From Amphibalanus amphitrite (taxonomy: Eukaryota > Arthropoda > Thecostraca > Balanomorpha > Balanidae): 64,000 nucleotides of DNA. The notes beneath the pieces are model-generated. The model did not search any database and had not been told where the DNA came from. It worked only from the letters and a program-made list of their open reading frames with translations. Shown piece by piece: positions 1-11,098 of this stretch. A program made the position numbers and the translations under genes. Positions within the stretch are counted from its first letter, which is position 1. Each line of letters opens with the position of its first letter. The DNA lies in contig NW_024881836.1 of NCBI RefSeq assembly GCF_019059575.1, positions 434,001-498,000 on the forward strand, read 5' to 3'.

Positions 1-690
1 TAATTGACTACTTTTGATACATCTCAGTGACCATCGTCGCACGTGCCACGTGAAAAGTCAAGGGTGTTCAAGCTCTTTGCAAAAGTAGTGATTTTGAGAG
101 GCTCATATCTCAGCAGCCGCTTGGGCGATTGACTTGCGGTAATTTTTGTAGGGTAGCAGCATCCCTTCTACCCAAAATAGGGTACTCTCGATGCATGTGG
201 CTCACCCCCAGTGCACGTGCAAAATACAACAATAAGAGGTGCCAAATTTGTTCCCATTTCAGTAACTCGGTAATTACAGGGGCGATTTCGCTAAAACTTG
301 GCATACAGGTAGGCGCCCACCAGGCAATGCATTCCCATGTGTTGCGGTTAGGGTGTTACTGCACGTGCGCACGTGCAGGGGGCGTTTCCAGATCTCGAGA
401 ACGGCTGGGCCGATTGCGCTCAAATTTGGTACACGGTTGGGAACCAGTTAGTAGGGTGCCGTGCAAAAGTCATTTTGGACCCGTTTGCACGTGCGCACGT
501 GCAGAATGCCGCTTCCAGATCTCAGGAACGGCTGGGCCGATTGCGTTCAAATTTGGCACACCGCTAGCGACCGGTTAGAAAGGTGCTATGCACAAGCCCG
601 TTGGAAGTACCCTATCGCCCTTCCGCACGTGCAGGGCTCACTATCTCGCTCGCTCGTTCTTCGCCCAAAAAGGCGTTTTACTGGTATAGA
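1..690. repeat. Dispersed repeat R1, copy 1 (CACGTG-palindrome repeat)
   Basis: Non-coding dispersed repeat, also present at 1841-2165 plus 7783-8137, at 15424-15735 and at 54543-55490. It is built from diverged units of about 85-130 bp. Each unit opens with a word like ATCTCGAGAACGGCTGGGCC followed by GATTGCGCTCAAATTTGG. The perfect 16-bp palindrome GCACGTGCGCACGTGC occurs at 361-376 and 487-502. The right end resembles CTCGCTCGCTCG...CGCCCAAAAAGGCG, as in the other copies. Open frames inside are translations of the repeat, not genes. The left end lies beyond the window. Confidence 0.75.
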
Positions 691-799
691 ATAATCTCTG
701 CTCATTTTGCGATGTTATAAAAAATCCAATTTCCATAGATTTGTATGTAGGCCAGATGTTCGCATACTAACAGTTACCGCTAACGTCGGATGCGTATAC

Positions 800-931
800 C
801 TTCATCCTGTAGAACTCCTCGATGGGGTTGGCGTAGGACTTGGCATGCTTCAGCTTGAAGTTGTTCCACTCGGACTGCTCCACGAAGGAGGAGGCTGCTC
901 CAACGAGCAGCACGAGAATGGCGGCGCGCAT
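800..931 (-). CDS. Cathepsin L-like cysteine protease paralogue, first coding exon only
   Basis: The exon encodes 44 residues: a signal peptide starting MRAAILVLLVGAASSF and the start of the cathepsin propeptide (EQSEWNNFKLKHAKSYANP). It starts at ATG 931-929 and ends AAG at 800, followed by an intron donor GTATAC. It has the same length and phase as exon 1 of the complete gene at 20842, with only about five base differences and one amino-acid change (Val5 to Ile). The first part of the intron is also alike. An acceptor TTTTTCCAG lies just upstream of the ATG, as in the other gene. No exon 2 is seen between 799 and 1, where repeat R1 sits, so the remainder is either left of the window or lost. 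The intact promoter and untranslated exon argue for a real gene. Confidence 0.75.
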
Positions 932-1394
932 GGTGGACGACTGGAAAAATCGCCAGATTTCTAGCTGAGCCGCCCATAACAGTAGGTACATGACATGATG
1001 ACATTTGGGATACTAGTTAGCTACTGGGATGCTTGGATTCAGGTTGGCAGAAAACCTTGAATTGAAATTGAAGAACGTCCCAAAACGTTTCCATTTGAAA
1101 CCATGATTTTCATGTCACGACCAATAAGCCTATTCAGATGTTTCCCAACGCAGCTTATGCTTACCCTCTTTACTCGTTAAAATGAAGTCAACTTTCTACT
1201 CGTCTATCAAAACACGAGCGAACAAAACGAGCTGAGATCCAACGATGGAAAACAACTCATCCTAATTCGAGATGATTACAGGCCGCTTTGCTCGCAGCGC
1301 AAAGCAAGGTAGCTCTGACGGTCGTAACAACATATCAGAGACTCTGGCTGGACTGGTTGGATGATGTTTCAAGTAGCTCGAGGTTCGAACTTAC

Positions 1395-1455
1395 CTGGGA
1401 TGACCTGGTAGACGAACAAGTGACGAACCCGATTTTCTGCCGACCGTTTTATACT
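1395..1455 (-). promoter_or_regulatory. Putative TATA box and untranslated first exon of the cathepsin L paralogue
   Basis: On the - strand, TATAAAA at 1455-1449 is followed by a short stretch ending CATCCCAG at 1395 and a strong donor GTAAGTTCG (1394-1386). Splicing to the acceptor at 943-941 would remove about 450 bp and join a 5' UTR exon to the ATG-bearing exon. This mirrors the TATA-plus-small-exon layout upstream of the complete cathepsin L gene. The transcription start is inferred at roughly 1420-1425. No transcript evidence was available. Confidence 0.45.
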
Positions 1456-1840
1456 GTAGAAGACGTCTAGCGACACGGGGGCCAGGCATGACTGTGAAGT
1501 TCTTATCGCCTGGGTCGGCGTCAGCTGCGTCCCTTGGGCGACGGAAACAATTCACGAGCTAAGGGAGTGGACGCCGAAGAGTGTCGACTCATGGAGCAAC
1601 TGCAACTTTGCTGTGAGACTATTTTTGACTTTTCTGAACCTCGCAATGTCGATACCTATTAACCGGTAGGTATATTTGTCATGGACGTCTACTGCACGTT
1701 TGTCAATCGCTCATCCTCTTCCTATCTTATCTAGTCATCTTCCTCTTAATAAAAAGCACGCTTCAGATGAAAGGAATATGATTCAAAATGGTAATTTATT
1801 GGCAGGGTATATTGAATTAGGTTTATATTGAATTAGATTT
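1456..1840. other. Intergenic stretch, no feature recognised
   Basis: About 385 bp between the paralogue's promoter and the second R1 copy. I see no long open frame, tandem repeat or transposon end. It may hold upstream regulatory sequence for the - strand cathepsin gene. Confidence 0.4.
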
Positions 1841-2165
1841 ATTACGGAGCGAGCGAAGCGAGCGTAGTCTTTCCTTCCCGAAATTTCTAAGTATGAGCGG
1901 CCGGCCGGCCGTGCGGACGCTTTTGCGAGGCTTACCTATATCTCAGCAACCACTTGACCGATTTACACGCGGTAATTTTTGTAGGGTAGCTTCATTCCTT
2001 CTACCAAGTATTGGACTATTCCCGATGCATGTGGGTGACCCCTTATGCACGTGCCACGTGCAAAACGAAGAGGTGTCAGTTTTGTAATTGTTGCAATATC
2101 TCGGTAACTACTTGGCCGATTGCGCTGAAAGTTGGCATGTAGGTAGGCACCCACTAGGCACTGCA
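1841..2165. repeat. Dispersed repeat R1, copy 2, left half
   Basis: Starts ATTACGGAGCGAGCGAAGCG, nearly identical to the start of copy 4 at 54541. It continues through the ATCTCAGCAACCACTTGACC and ATCTCGGTAACTACTTGGCC units and stops at CACTAGGCACTGCA. The remainder resumes at 7783, after a 5.6-kb transposon inserted at the TA. The intact copy at 54850-54870 shows the uninterrupted order. Confidence 0.75.
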
Positions 2166-2950
2166 TACACTGTAAAAAATGTTAGCACAGTTTGAGTTTT
2201 CTGACTCACTTTAACGATGTGTTCAAACAACTAACTTGCTAATGAATCCGTATTTATCGAGTAATTTAAACCTTATTGCGAAGCAAAACACGGTTAGTCC
2301 AAATCAGGATGAACTAGCTCGGAATCCCCATGTACAATGACACTGTTCGAGTAATCGCCATGTATTCATACCCGCAATTGGCGGACACTGTGTTCCGAAA
2401 CACGAATACGATTTTGTGGAAGCATCTTTGCGCACGGTTCTACCGTGTTGAATGACACGTTGCCGTGTTTTACCCCTCTGCGTCGAGTTTAAAAACCCGA
2501 ATGGGGTTATTTGGGCCGCGATCTTGAGGGACATTAACACCAATTAACACTGTGGGTTGTTAACTTACTCGGTTCAGTTTCGCGCCAAATGCAGCGCCGC
2601 GTGGGCCTCAGTCGCCATCTTTGTGCGATCCAGGGAGGTCGTGTCTGTGCTGCGTGTGACGTCTTGTTGGTAAGTACAAGTGATACTTGCTCCAAATTTT
2701 TCTTAGCAATAACATCAGTGATATTAAATGCCTTTTAGGTGTGGTTACATAAATATTATCCGTGTAGCGTGGCGTTATGGATGGAAAGGAGGAGCCCTCG
2801 GCCCTGATTCTCATTCTGTCACTCCACCACTGGTGGCTATGTGTGCGTTTGTAAACATGCTACTTACATGAATAATTTTGACTGTACCTTTTCAACTTTT
2901 GCTATGTATCTACCAGCTAGTTATAATTAGTCTGCCTGGTTTCTCTCTTG

Positions 2951-2951
<1 letters not shown>

Positions 2952-3044
<93 letters not shown>
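2952..3044. repeat. (CT)n microsatellite
   Basis: About 46 uninterrupted CT dinucleotides inside the CACTG element. The Ser-Leu and Arg-Glu open frames over it are repeat translations. Confidence 0.95.
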
Positions 3045-3049
<5 letters not shown>

Positions 3050-3143
3050 TGGTATCTCCCTCTGCTTTTCCATTTGTCTGTGGATAAGAAGTAGGTATAC
3101 ATCTGTTTGGCTGCGAACTGACACAATTTATTTATTTCAGAAT

Positions 3144-3258
3144 ATGGCTCAAGATGAGCAGAATGAAGGTCAATCTCGAAGTCCCACAGTCAGAGCTCAA
3201 GACTGTCAGGCAGGACTTCATTCCTTGATGAATGCGGCTCAACTGCTAACAGGATAAG
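3144..3258 (+). other. Exon-like short open frame in the CACTG element
   Basis: A pyrimidine-rich acceptor (TTTATTTCAG) precedes an open frame that starts MAQDEQNEGQSRSPTV and ends after about 37 codons at TAA. It resembles an exon of a small protein but matches nothing I recognise. With the later piece at 6574 it could belong to a gene carried by the transposon. Weak evidence; it could be chance. Confidence 0.2.
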
Positions 3259-3839
3259 AAGGTATTGTCCTATTTCTGCCGATTTATTATTTCACATATC
3301 ACAAATCACAATTAGTGTCTGCATGGGACTCTGTTGTGTTGTATTTTAGTAGACTAGGATTTTGCCTTCTATAATATGAAGCCGATATTGAAAATTAAAA
3401 TCACATGTTTAACATATTTATTATCGTCAAAAGCATAACCGATTACCCAAATCCGACGAGAGCCCGGGCCCGCTCTACCCCTGCGCTCTCCCTCCCAAGG
3501 CCCCTCCCTCCTCTCTCGTCCCGCTCCCGTGGTCAGCTGTCCCGCTGTCCAAGCGCCAGGCCGTTGCCATAGCGACGGCTGACTGCCTCCTCCGGCGGAC
3601 GGATCCGGACGCCGAAACTCAGCCGTCTGTATTTTGATGTGCATTGGCTATTGGGTTGATCAGGGTTGATGTTGAACGTTACCGATAATAGGTATAAACT
3701 ATAGAGTCGATGGTGAACTTACCTAATCGCCAAGTATGTGTTAGTTTATAAACGTTGGCCTTTCGTGTAGAGTATAATGGCAGGCAATGGCCATTTAGAG
3801 GTCAAGGGACGGTCACTTCAGTAAAGGGTGCAAGCTTAA

Positions 3840-6502
3840 CCCGCGACGCCCGCGACCCGCTGAGGAGTGGGAGGCACCCCTGTTGTTTCTCGCTGATAAC
3901 TCAAAAACGGCCGCGATTTTTAACTCGCCGATTCTAGTACTTCTCCGGACATCAATTTCACTCAACTCCTAAAAAATGCGTCCTAGGTCACCTCGGGTCA
4001 TGAGTTATGGGGGTCCAACTGAGGTCATGTTCGGACATTTTCCGTCTAAAAAATAAAAAAGTCGTTCACGGGAATAAATCACAAAATAGATTTTCAATCA
4101 AGAGACTCAAAAATCGCACATTAGGTACAAAATGCATGGCAAAGGAAACTGCTACCACAAAATTTCCGAAAAAAATATCATGATTTTGATATTTCTACAC
4201 TCAAAACTCCGCCAGGTTTTTTAATTTAGGGAAGTTAAAAACGGAGCATATGTCGGAGAGATCCTTATTCCTTATTGCCTTTACAGGGTGTCTCAAAAAA
4301 GTGTCACGGTTTTGAACATCTCCCGTTTCGTAACCATACACATCCTAAAAATTAACAAAATATGTGTGTATAAACTGCCAGTGATATATGTAGTTATTTG
4401 CAAGACTAAAAAATAAAAAGCGACTGTTCTTGTGACGTCCGATTTTTTTCAGCACTTGTTAGGTACTGAAAGTAGTCTAGAGTAATATCTACGATACTTG
4501 CCCCTCTCTCCCTGACTAAATAGGTATCAACGTTTTGTCGTCTCTTTTAAATGATAAGTCACTTTAGTAATAAAATGTTTGTCATTATAAACTGCTACAA
4601 TTTGACCTTGCTTGCCGTCCTGTGATGTCATAGGTCAAAGAAAAATGACGTCGAGGAGACGCGTCGAATAACCTATAAGTTGACCCGAAAAGGTCAACTT
4701 AAAAATTTGACCTCAGGTCAAGGTCACGGAAAAGGTCATGTTGCATGTCATTCGATTCGTATTGTCAAGCTGAACACATTCCTGGTGTTTTCAGAAACTG
4801 TTTGAGACGGTTCGTGACCTGAGATGACCTCAGAGGCATTAAAGGGGTCACAGGTGCAATTTTCCGGTTCATTGTGCCATGTTCATCTGTGTCCCGATGT
4901 TTGAGGGTATTTACGGCCAAAAGAAGCGGATTTCAAGTTTCTTCCATTGACTAAAAGTCAGTGGAGGGTCACAAAATCGACCTGACCTTAGGTCACAGAT
5001 ATCAAAATTCCGAGAGATGCAAATTGTTCATACTGACAAGCTCATGCAATAGCATGAGTTTCAAACTTCTGGGATGTACGAATATACTTTAGAAATGACT
5101 GAATCACAAAGTTTAAAGAGGCATGATCACTTAACCCGCGCATGACTGGGGTATTTTCCATAACGCGAGTGACTGGGGGGGGGGCTCTCCAGAGCCCCCC
5201 CTCCTATCTCCGAAACTACTGGGCCGATCGTCAAAATTCAAACGGCATCTGATAGCCCTGGAAAAACTGTCGAGCGAAACCTATTTTAATTGACCTCGAG
5301 GTCACCGATGACGTCACAGGTCAGGTCAAAGAAAAAATTATCGACATTTTTGCTAGTTCACAATTTAGGCTCTGACCGCCGGACCGCCGGTCCGATCAAG
5401 CTCATTTTTGGTTTACGCACTCCTTGACGGATGCCTTAGATACCCTGAGGGTACCGAACTTTTACTTTGAATTTTTAAGGTCAAGGCCAGGTCATCCTAG
5501 GTCACGAAAATTGTATATCATGTATCGGTCACGTGACGCAGGTTTTATGGTCCATTTTACTCGTAGATTTCGAATATAGTGTCGTCTGTGTCATTTGAGG
5601 TCATTGTCAGCTGAATTTACCGGAGGTCAGGCCACTTTCAGGTCAGAAAAGGTCAAATTTTGAAAATGAAATTTTTCAACAAAAAAGGTGCCTATCAGAT
5701 GCAGTTTGAGCTCAGGAACACGATGGTGCCAATTATATTGCTGTACGACGTCAAAAACGTACTGAAAATGGATTTGAAAAAAATATAAAATTGTAAAATT
5801 TTGACAATAATGCAAATAACTTGGCTATTTTTGAAGATATTGGGCTAAAACTTGCAAAGGTAGTTCATCAGGGTGTGTTCTATCACATGTATTCCGGTTT
5901 TTGCGAAAAGTCAAAAACTTTTTGAAAAAATCAAAAAATATATTTTTTGTAATTGTAAATACATATTTTTCAAAATATTCCAATTTTTCAAAATTCGAGA
6001 TAGCAGTTTAAAAGCTACGTGTATTTGTAGTCCACTCATGCAAAGAAAATGGATCTAGCTTTAAAACTGAGCTCTTGAGAGCGTTTGCCGTAATTCAGTA
6101 TTTTGCATGAAAATCGGCCGACATGACGTCACTCTGACGTCATTTCCGGTTAAACTATGGTAGCTAGAAAGTTGAAATTTTAACACAAGGTGTCAAATTG
6201 ATGCCTCTGAGGGTATCGCAAGTTTCGTGTTGATCCGTCAAACAGTTTAGAAGATATTGCTGAAAAACGTGAGGGGGGCTCTGTAGAGCCCCCCCCCCCC
6301 CCCAGTCATGCGCGGGTTAACTTGGCCTGTGACCTGTTCTTATGTGACCCGGGATCGAAAATATTACTCACGATGTAAAATTGATGTATTATAAGCTATA
6401 CCAAGTTTCGCAGCGCTGCTCGCCGAGTTTTTTACACTCGCAAAAAAACTGGCAGGTGTGGCCAACGCCCCCCCCCCCCCCACCCCCCACCCGTGCGAAG
6501 GT
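3840..6502. mobile_element. Probable degenerate outer TTAA element containing another one
   Basis: TTAACCCGCGACGCCCGCG at 3836 looks like the terminus of the TTAA family. A C-rich end with ...CGTGCGAAGGTTAG lies near 6466-6505. Between them is family-type sequence rich in GGTCA. The two ends match poorly and the right TTAA is mutated, so the borders are tentative. A complete family member (5135-6316) is nested inside. Confidence 0.35.
5135..6316. mobile_element. TTAA-flanked non-autonomous transposon (copy A)
   Basis: Flanked by TTAA at 5131-5134 and 6317-6320. Terminal inverted repeat CCCGCGCATGACTGGGG is perfect at both ends. Just inside each end is a G/C hairpin, GGGGGCTCTCCAGAGCCCCC at the left (5175-5201) and GGGGGGCTCTGTAGAGCCCC at the right (6273-6300). 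The interior lacks long frames and is rich in GGTCA and TGACGTCA words. TTAA target and CCC...GGG ends fit piggyBac-like elements; Kolobok also uses TTAA, so the family is inferred. Confidence 0.75.
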
Positions 6503-6573
6503 TAGGGTATGTATCATTATGCCGTTCACTCATGCACTTCGTCAATTACTAACATTATTTCTTTCTTATTTCA

Positions 6574-6935
6574 GACACGGACCGGGAGAAGTTGGACGCT
6601 TTTTAGAATTTCCTCTCGTACCGCTAGTGTCATGGGTGGAGGGGAGTGAGGCTGCCATCTCCGAAGACAACACGCCTCTGAGTGTGCGCCTCCTAGTTTG
6701 TGCGGCAATGTTCCCCGTGTTCAATGAGAAAATTCAATGCCCCAGCGCTCAGAACTCCCAGCTAGTATTGACGCAAGAGCTCTCCCAAATGTCGACCGGA
6801 AAGTCGTTAAAAAAATCGTTGCGACGACCGCGGCTCGACAAGCTGAGGACCGCGCCAGTGAATGCATGTGAAACGGCACCTCTACTCTCTCATCGCCAGG
6901 CCCAAAGACGTGTTGTTTATAGGTGTCTTTCATAA
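6574..6935 (+). other. Exon-like open frame inside the CACTG element
   Basis: An acceptor TTTCTTATTTCAG at about 6573 opens a frame of about 120 codons ending TAA at 6933-6935. It contains EFPLVPLVSWVEGSEAAIS and later a basic stretch with KKSLRRPRLDKL. I do not recognise a domain. It might be the last exon of an element-borne or captured gene. No start codon or partner exon is secure. Confidence 0.2.
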
Positions 6936-7782
6936 TACTAGTGTTGCTGATCGCGGAGGACCACTGTCCACTGCTCGTCCGCCGTGGCGTTACTTCTGAT
7001 GAGGCTCAGAGCGCATGTGTATTGTTTACTGTGAACAATCTGTTGAAATATATAATGAGTAGATCTGTACTCTGAGACTTAATGAACTTGGCTAACGAGG
7101 ATGTGTGTTAAAGCAAAACGAACTGTGTTACACGCCTCAATAATTATGTGGAATGAGTTGTATAAATGTATACTTCATGTCGATTTATTGCGGTTAAAGA
7201 CGTTACCTCTGTTTAAACGCGGCTGGGCCTGTTACAGCCCCGTTTGCGTCAAAGAAGGTACGTCTTTCATCGCAATAAGTCCACATGAATTATATATTCA
7301 TATATTCATTCAACATGATCATTGAATCGTGTAATGCAGCTCATTTTGCGTTAATATACATTCTAAAAGGAGGTACTGGACGGGAAGTATATGAACACGA
7401 ACCGAGCTACGAAACACGTCACACGTTTTTGGCGTGCTCAATAACATCTTACACTCCGATATGTTAACACCATTTAGGATTCCGCAGCGATATTAAGCAG
7501 AGCACAGTAACACGAGTGTAGCTAATTAACACATTACATGTTTAATGCGAGTATTGTAGCACGCCTTTCGATACACTAGAAAGTCAATGACGAGTTATCA
7601 AACTCGTAACACGTCTTTAGCGAGTAGCGGAACACTACAAACGACAGACTTAGAACTCGTTCTAGTGTTACTTAACACGGCCTTTCCGTGTAAGATAACA
7701 TCACTAAACGTGTAACATCACACGGTTATACCGAGTCGTTTTTGTCCATATAACACGAAACGTGTTATGATTTTTTACAGTG

Positions 7783-8137
7783 TATCCATGTGCCAGAGTT
7801 GGGGTGCTGCTGCACGTGCGCACGTGCAGGGGTCGTTTCCAGATCTCGAGAACGGCTGGACCGATGGCGCTAAAATTTGGTACACGGTTAGGGACCAGTT
7901 AGTAGGGTGCCGTGCATACGTCAGTTGGGACCCTTTCTGCACGTGCGCACGTGCAGGGTGCCGCTTCCAGATCTCGAGAACGGCTGGGCGGATTGTGCTC
8001 AAATTTGGCACATCGCTAGAGACCGCTTAGTAGGGTGCCGTGCACAAGTCAGTTGGAGGTACCCCCTCGAAATTTCGCACGTGCAAGACCCACCCTCTCG
8101 CTCGCTCCGTTAGTCGCCCCAAAAGGCGTTATACTTT
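7783..8137. repeat. Dispersed repeat R1, copy 2, right half
   Basis: Continues the repeat broken at 2165: TATCCATGTGCCAGAGTTGG follows directly in copy 4. Contains the 16-bp palindrome GCACGTGCGCACGTGC at 7812-7827 and 7939-7954, and ends CTCGCTCGCTCCGTTAGTCG...AAAAGGCG. Confidence 0.75.
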
Positions 8138-8387
8138 ACTGTAGAATGATAGCCTACAAAAACCAACGAGTCGAAAGTGAACTAAAGTCGGAAGTTCTAA
8201 ATGGCTCGTTTTTTTGCGCAATCTCTTGTTAATGATAGGTAATTAGTTAGATGAACATGAGCATTGGGATGAATAGCAGGTCGAGAGCACATCGCATGCC
8301 TAGCATTCGATTCGGCGAGTCAGTCTGGTCCCGATTGAACTCGCGCCGGATAGATGCCCGGACCGGTGCTCTGCGCACATACTTTAA

Positions 8388-10143
8388 CTTTCGCCCCAGT
8401 GGGGGGGGGGGGAGGCATATGTTACCAACCTGTCGCGTTTTTTGCGTGTGAATAAAAACCGCGGCGCCGCGCCGCTTGGGGTAGCTTTTGGTACATCAAT
8501 TTTGGACAATGTGTGAAATTTTTGACCCCAGGTCATGTCAGGTCAGGTCACCAGGTCAAGTTAACTGACCAAGCCTAAAAAAGTTTGCAATCATGTCCAG
8601 CCTGCAGTGTTTGTCAGAAAGGTTTCAAACTTGGTGGATTGCATGACGTTATGGGCGCCTACAATTTGTAGGTATATCTCGGATTTTTTATATCCGTGAC
8701 CTAAGGTCAGATCAGTGGCGTGACCTTTCCATTACAAGTCAATGGAGAAAAATGAAAATGCCTCTAGATCCGTGTGTACTCATAGGAACAGTCCAAATAT
8801 TTCAGAATCACAATGATTTGGACGACCCGTGATGACCAAGGTGTCGTTTTTGCTGATAGCCTCTAGAAAGGTCATCCGAGGTCATTTGAGGCTACAAACA
8901 GATTTTTGCCAATAACTCGCGATTGGAAAGGGATAGAACGCTGGGGATGGTCTCATTGTGTTTGTCTTGTTGAGACGCATCGACTGATATGCAACATGAC
9001 CTTTTCCGGTCAGGTCATGACCTTGACCTGAGGTCAAATTTTGAAGTTGACCTTTCAAGGTCAAATTACAGTTCATTCGACGCGTCTCGGCGAGAGGAAC
9101 ACGATTCTGACAATAGAAATGTCGTGGCTTTTTTTAGCCAAAAGTTATTGTCGAAAAACTCTTTTCGTAAAAACAGCTATTTTTGGAGTTTTTGCCCTCT
9201 GGACAGTGGCGCGGGAACCGGGGGGGCTAGGGGGGGCTGAGCCCCCCCAGCTTTTCGGCTGAGGGGGCTCGTAATGCATTTGAGCCCCCCCAGCTGGAGG
9301 AATCGAAATCGGAAATCTACCAACACAATTTCATAGATTCATACATAGGCGCGGGAACCGGGGGAGAGGGCAGTGGGGGAAGCTTGCCCTCACAACTCTG
9401 GGGCCGTGGGGGCGGTGCCTCACAACTTTTCATGAGGCCAGGAACCGTTGGGGCAGCTTGTCCTCCCCAAATTAGGGGTTGTGAGTCACAAAGGAAGAAA
9501 GCTTGTGAGTGAAAAATCTACCTATTTTACTGACTCGGCAAGTCATTTGGCAGCTTAAAACCTTTATTCCAGGTTGCCAAAACGGTAGTTTCATCACTCA
9601 GCTGAGACGGAATGCCTCACTTTTTTGCAAATATTTTCTTCTTTTTTTTTCGTTAAAAAGGCCAAGGTCTGAAAAATAAGTGGCCTAAAACCGATGAGAA
9701 AACTAGATTTGGGGGTACCCTAGGTTGATCTCTATGATGGTTCAGCCCCCCCAGTCTGAAAGAAGTTCCCGCGCCACTGCCTCTGGAGGCTAAACCGTTG
9801 ACCTGAGGTCAATTTTTATTTAACCTTATCGCAAGAACAGTTCAAAAGCTATCGATTGCTTTTCCATGCGTTTTTCTAGCTGTCATAATTCCCGAGATAA
9901 ATGCATGTTTTCTGAAAAATATTATGACATTTGGCAAATTTTGACCTTTGATGACCTCTAGTGACCCCAATACTGCTCTAAGATGAAAAATGACCGAAAT
10001 ACTTTCAAACGTACGCATTGAGAGCTATCGACTGCTTTTTACCGCGTTTTTTCTAGCCCTCTTCGTTTTTGAGTTAGAGGTGGGTGGTAACATATGCCCC
10101 CCCACTAGGGCGAAGTTGGCTGAGACCGCCACTGGGGCGCGGG
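8388..10143. mobile_element. TTAA-flanked element (copy B) with a nested hAT element
   Basis: TTAA lies at 8384-8387 and 10144-10147. The left end CTTTCGCCCCAGTGGGGGG and the right inner end (reversed AACTTCGCCCTAGTGGGG) pair, as do GGCATATGTTACCAACC and its partner. The outermost 25 bp at the right (GCCACTGGGGCGCGGG) have no left partner, so one end is truncated or duplicated. The interior is rich in GGTCA. A 576-bp hAT-type element sits at 9204-9779. Confidence 0.6.
9204..9779. mobile_element. hAT-type non-autonomous element, 576 bp
   Basis: Ends CAGTGGCGCGGGAAC and GTTCCCGCGCCACTG are perfect inverted repeats. A perfect 8-bp target duplication CCTCTGGA lies at 9196-9203 and 9780-9787. An 8-bp duplication with CAG...CTG ends is diagnostic of hAT. 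Further copies are at 47019-47619 and 61475-63267. No transposase is present. Confidence 0.9.
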
Positions 10144-10147
10144 TTAA

Positions 10148-11067
10148 CCCTCACCCGTAAACGGTGTTTTGCCACCTTCGCCCATGCAGGGGGGGGGGGT
10201 TGGTGCGACCCCCCCCCCCTGGCGTTTGAAAACGGAGCATCGTAAAGCTTAGCGGAAAAGACCAACGGATTGCTCTCAACGAGATCTCGCGATTGGTGGT
10301 ATACTTTTTGGTCCTAGGTCAACATTTGACCTACTTATGACCGGTCAAAGGTCAAATTTTCGGAAAAATCTAACTTTTTCATATTTCCGCGCCGATTGCG
10401 GCAAAACGGTAAGAGATATCGACTTGAAACCTTCACTATCGTGATCCTTGATCAATTCTCTATCGTTTGGTGTGTATTTCGATGTCATAACTCTAATGAT
10501 GATGCGTTGGGAGCATCGGAAGTCTGCAAGGTCATTTGGGCATTGGGTCACGTCAGGCGTGTGACGTCACTGACCTGACCCTGACCCAAAATGAACCACA
10601 AGAAACAACCGACGATGCCTGAAATGGATAGCAAATTCGAATTCAGGGCATCAAAATACCCCGAAAAGGCATACAAGTGCAAGAAGTCATTACAGGTCAA
10701 CCGAGGTCACTGACCTTACCTACCTTGACCTTTAGTAACCTTCAAAATGTCAACGGACATTGTGCCAATGTCAAATCAGCCAGTTGTGATTCTAAAACAA
10801 TCCATCAGTGTGTCAGGTCAGTCGGCATTTATACCAATGTGAAGCAATCTCCAATTTAGCGTAAATCTGGCCGGAGGTTGTTCCCTTTATGACGTTATAA
10901 CTCCGTGACCTGACATGACCTTGACAAAAAAAAAATACCAAAAGTTGCGCAAAGGATGCCCCATAGGGTACTGAAAATTTGAGCAGGCTATTTGAAACGG
11001 TTCGGCGTGTAGCTAAGAAAAACCTTAGGGGGGTTGCACCAACCCCCCCCCCCTACATGGGCGAGGG
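10148..11067. mobile_element. TTAA-flanked element (copy C)
   Basis: TTAA at 10144-10147 is shared with copy B; the other is at 11068-11071. The right end, read inward, is CCCTCGCCCATGTAGGGG. It pairs with TTCGCCCATGCAGGGG at the left, where an extra 33 bp starting CCCTCACCCGTAAACGG lies outside. Hairpins GGGGTTGGTGCGACCCC (10189-10219) and GGGGGGTTGCACCAACCCC (11028-11053) sit at the ends. Interior with many TGACCT/AGGTCA words, no coding. Confidence 0.65.
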
Positions 11068-11098
11068 TTAAGAAGAATGAAGAGATCAAAAATGTATA

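Larger units (their letters stand above)
2168..7782. mobile_element. 5.6-kb DNA transposon with CACTG ends and TA target duplication
   Basis: The ends are CACTGTAAAAAATGTTAGCAC (2168 on) and, reversed from 7782, CACTGTAAAAAATCATAACAC. TA flanks both sides (2166-2167 and 7783-7784). The insertion splits an R1 repeat, and R1 copy 4 shows the empty site. The right inner flank has many short AACACG/CGTGTT words (7430-7760), typical of subterminal repeats. CACTG termini with a 2-bp duplication suggest a CACTA/CMC-type element, but no recognisable transposase was found, so the superfamily is open. Inside are a (CT)n microsatellite, a TTAA element at 5135-6316 and two exon-like pieces at 3144-3258 and 6574-6935. 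Confidence 0.7.

Noticed and set aside
2878-3126. Long Ser-Leu and Arg-Glu open frames
   Set aside because: They are translations of the (CT)n microsatellite.
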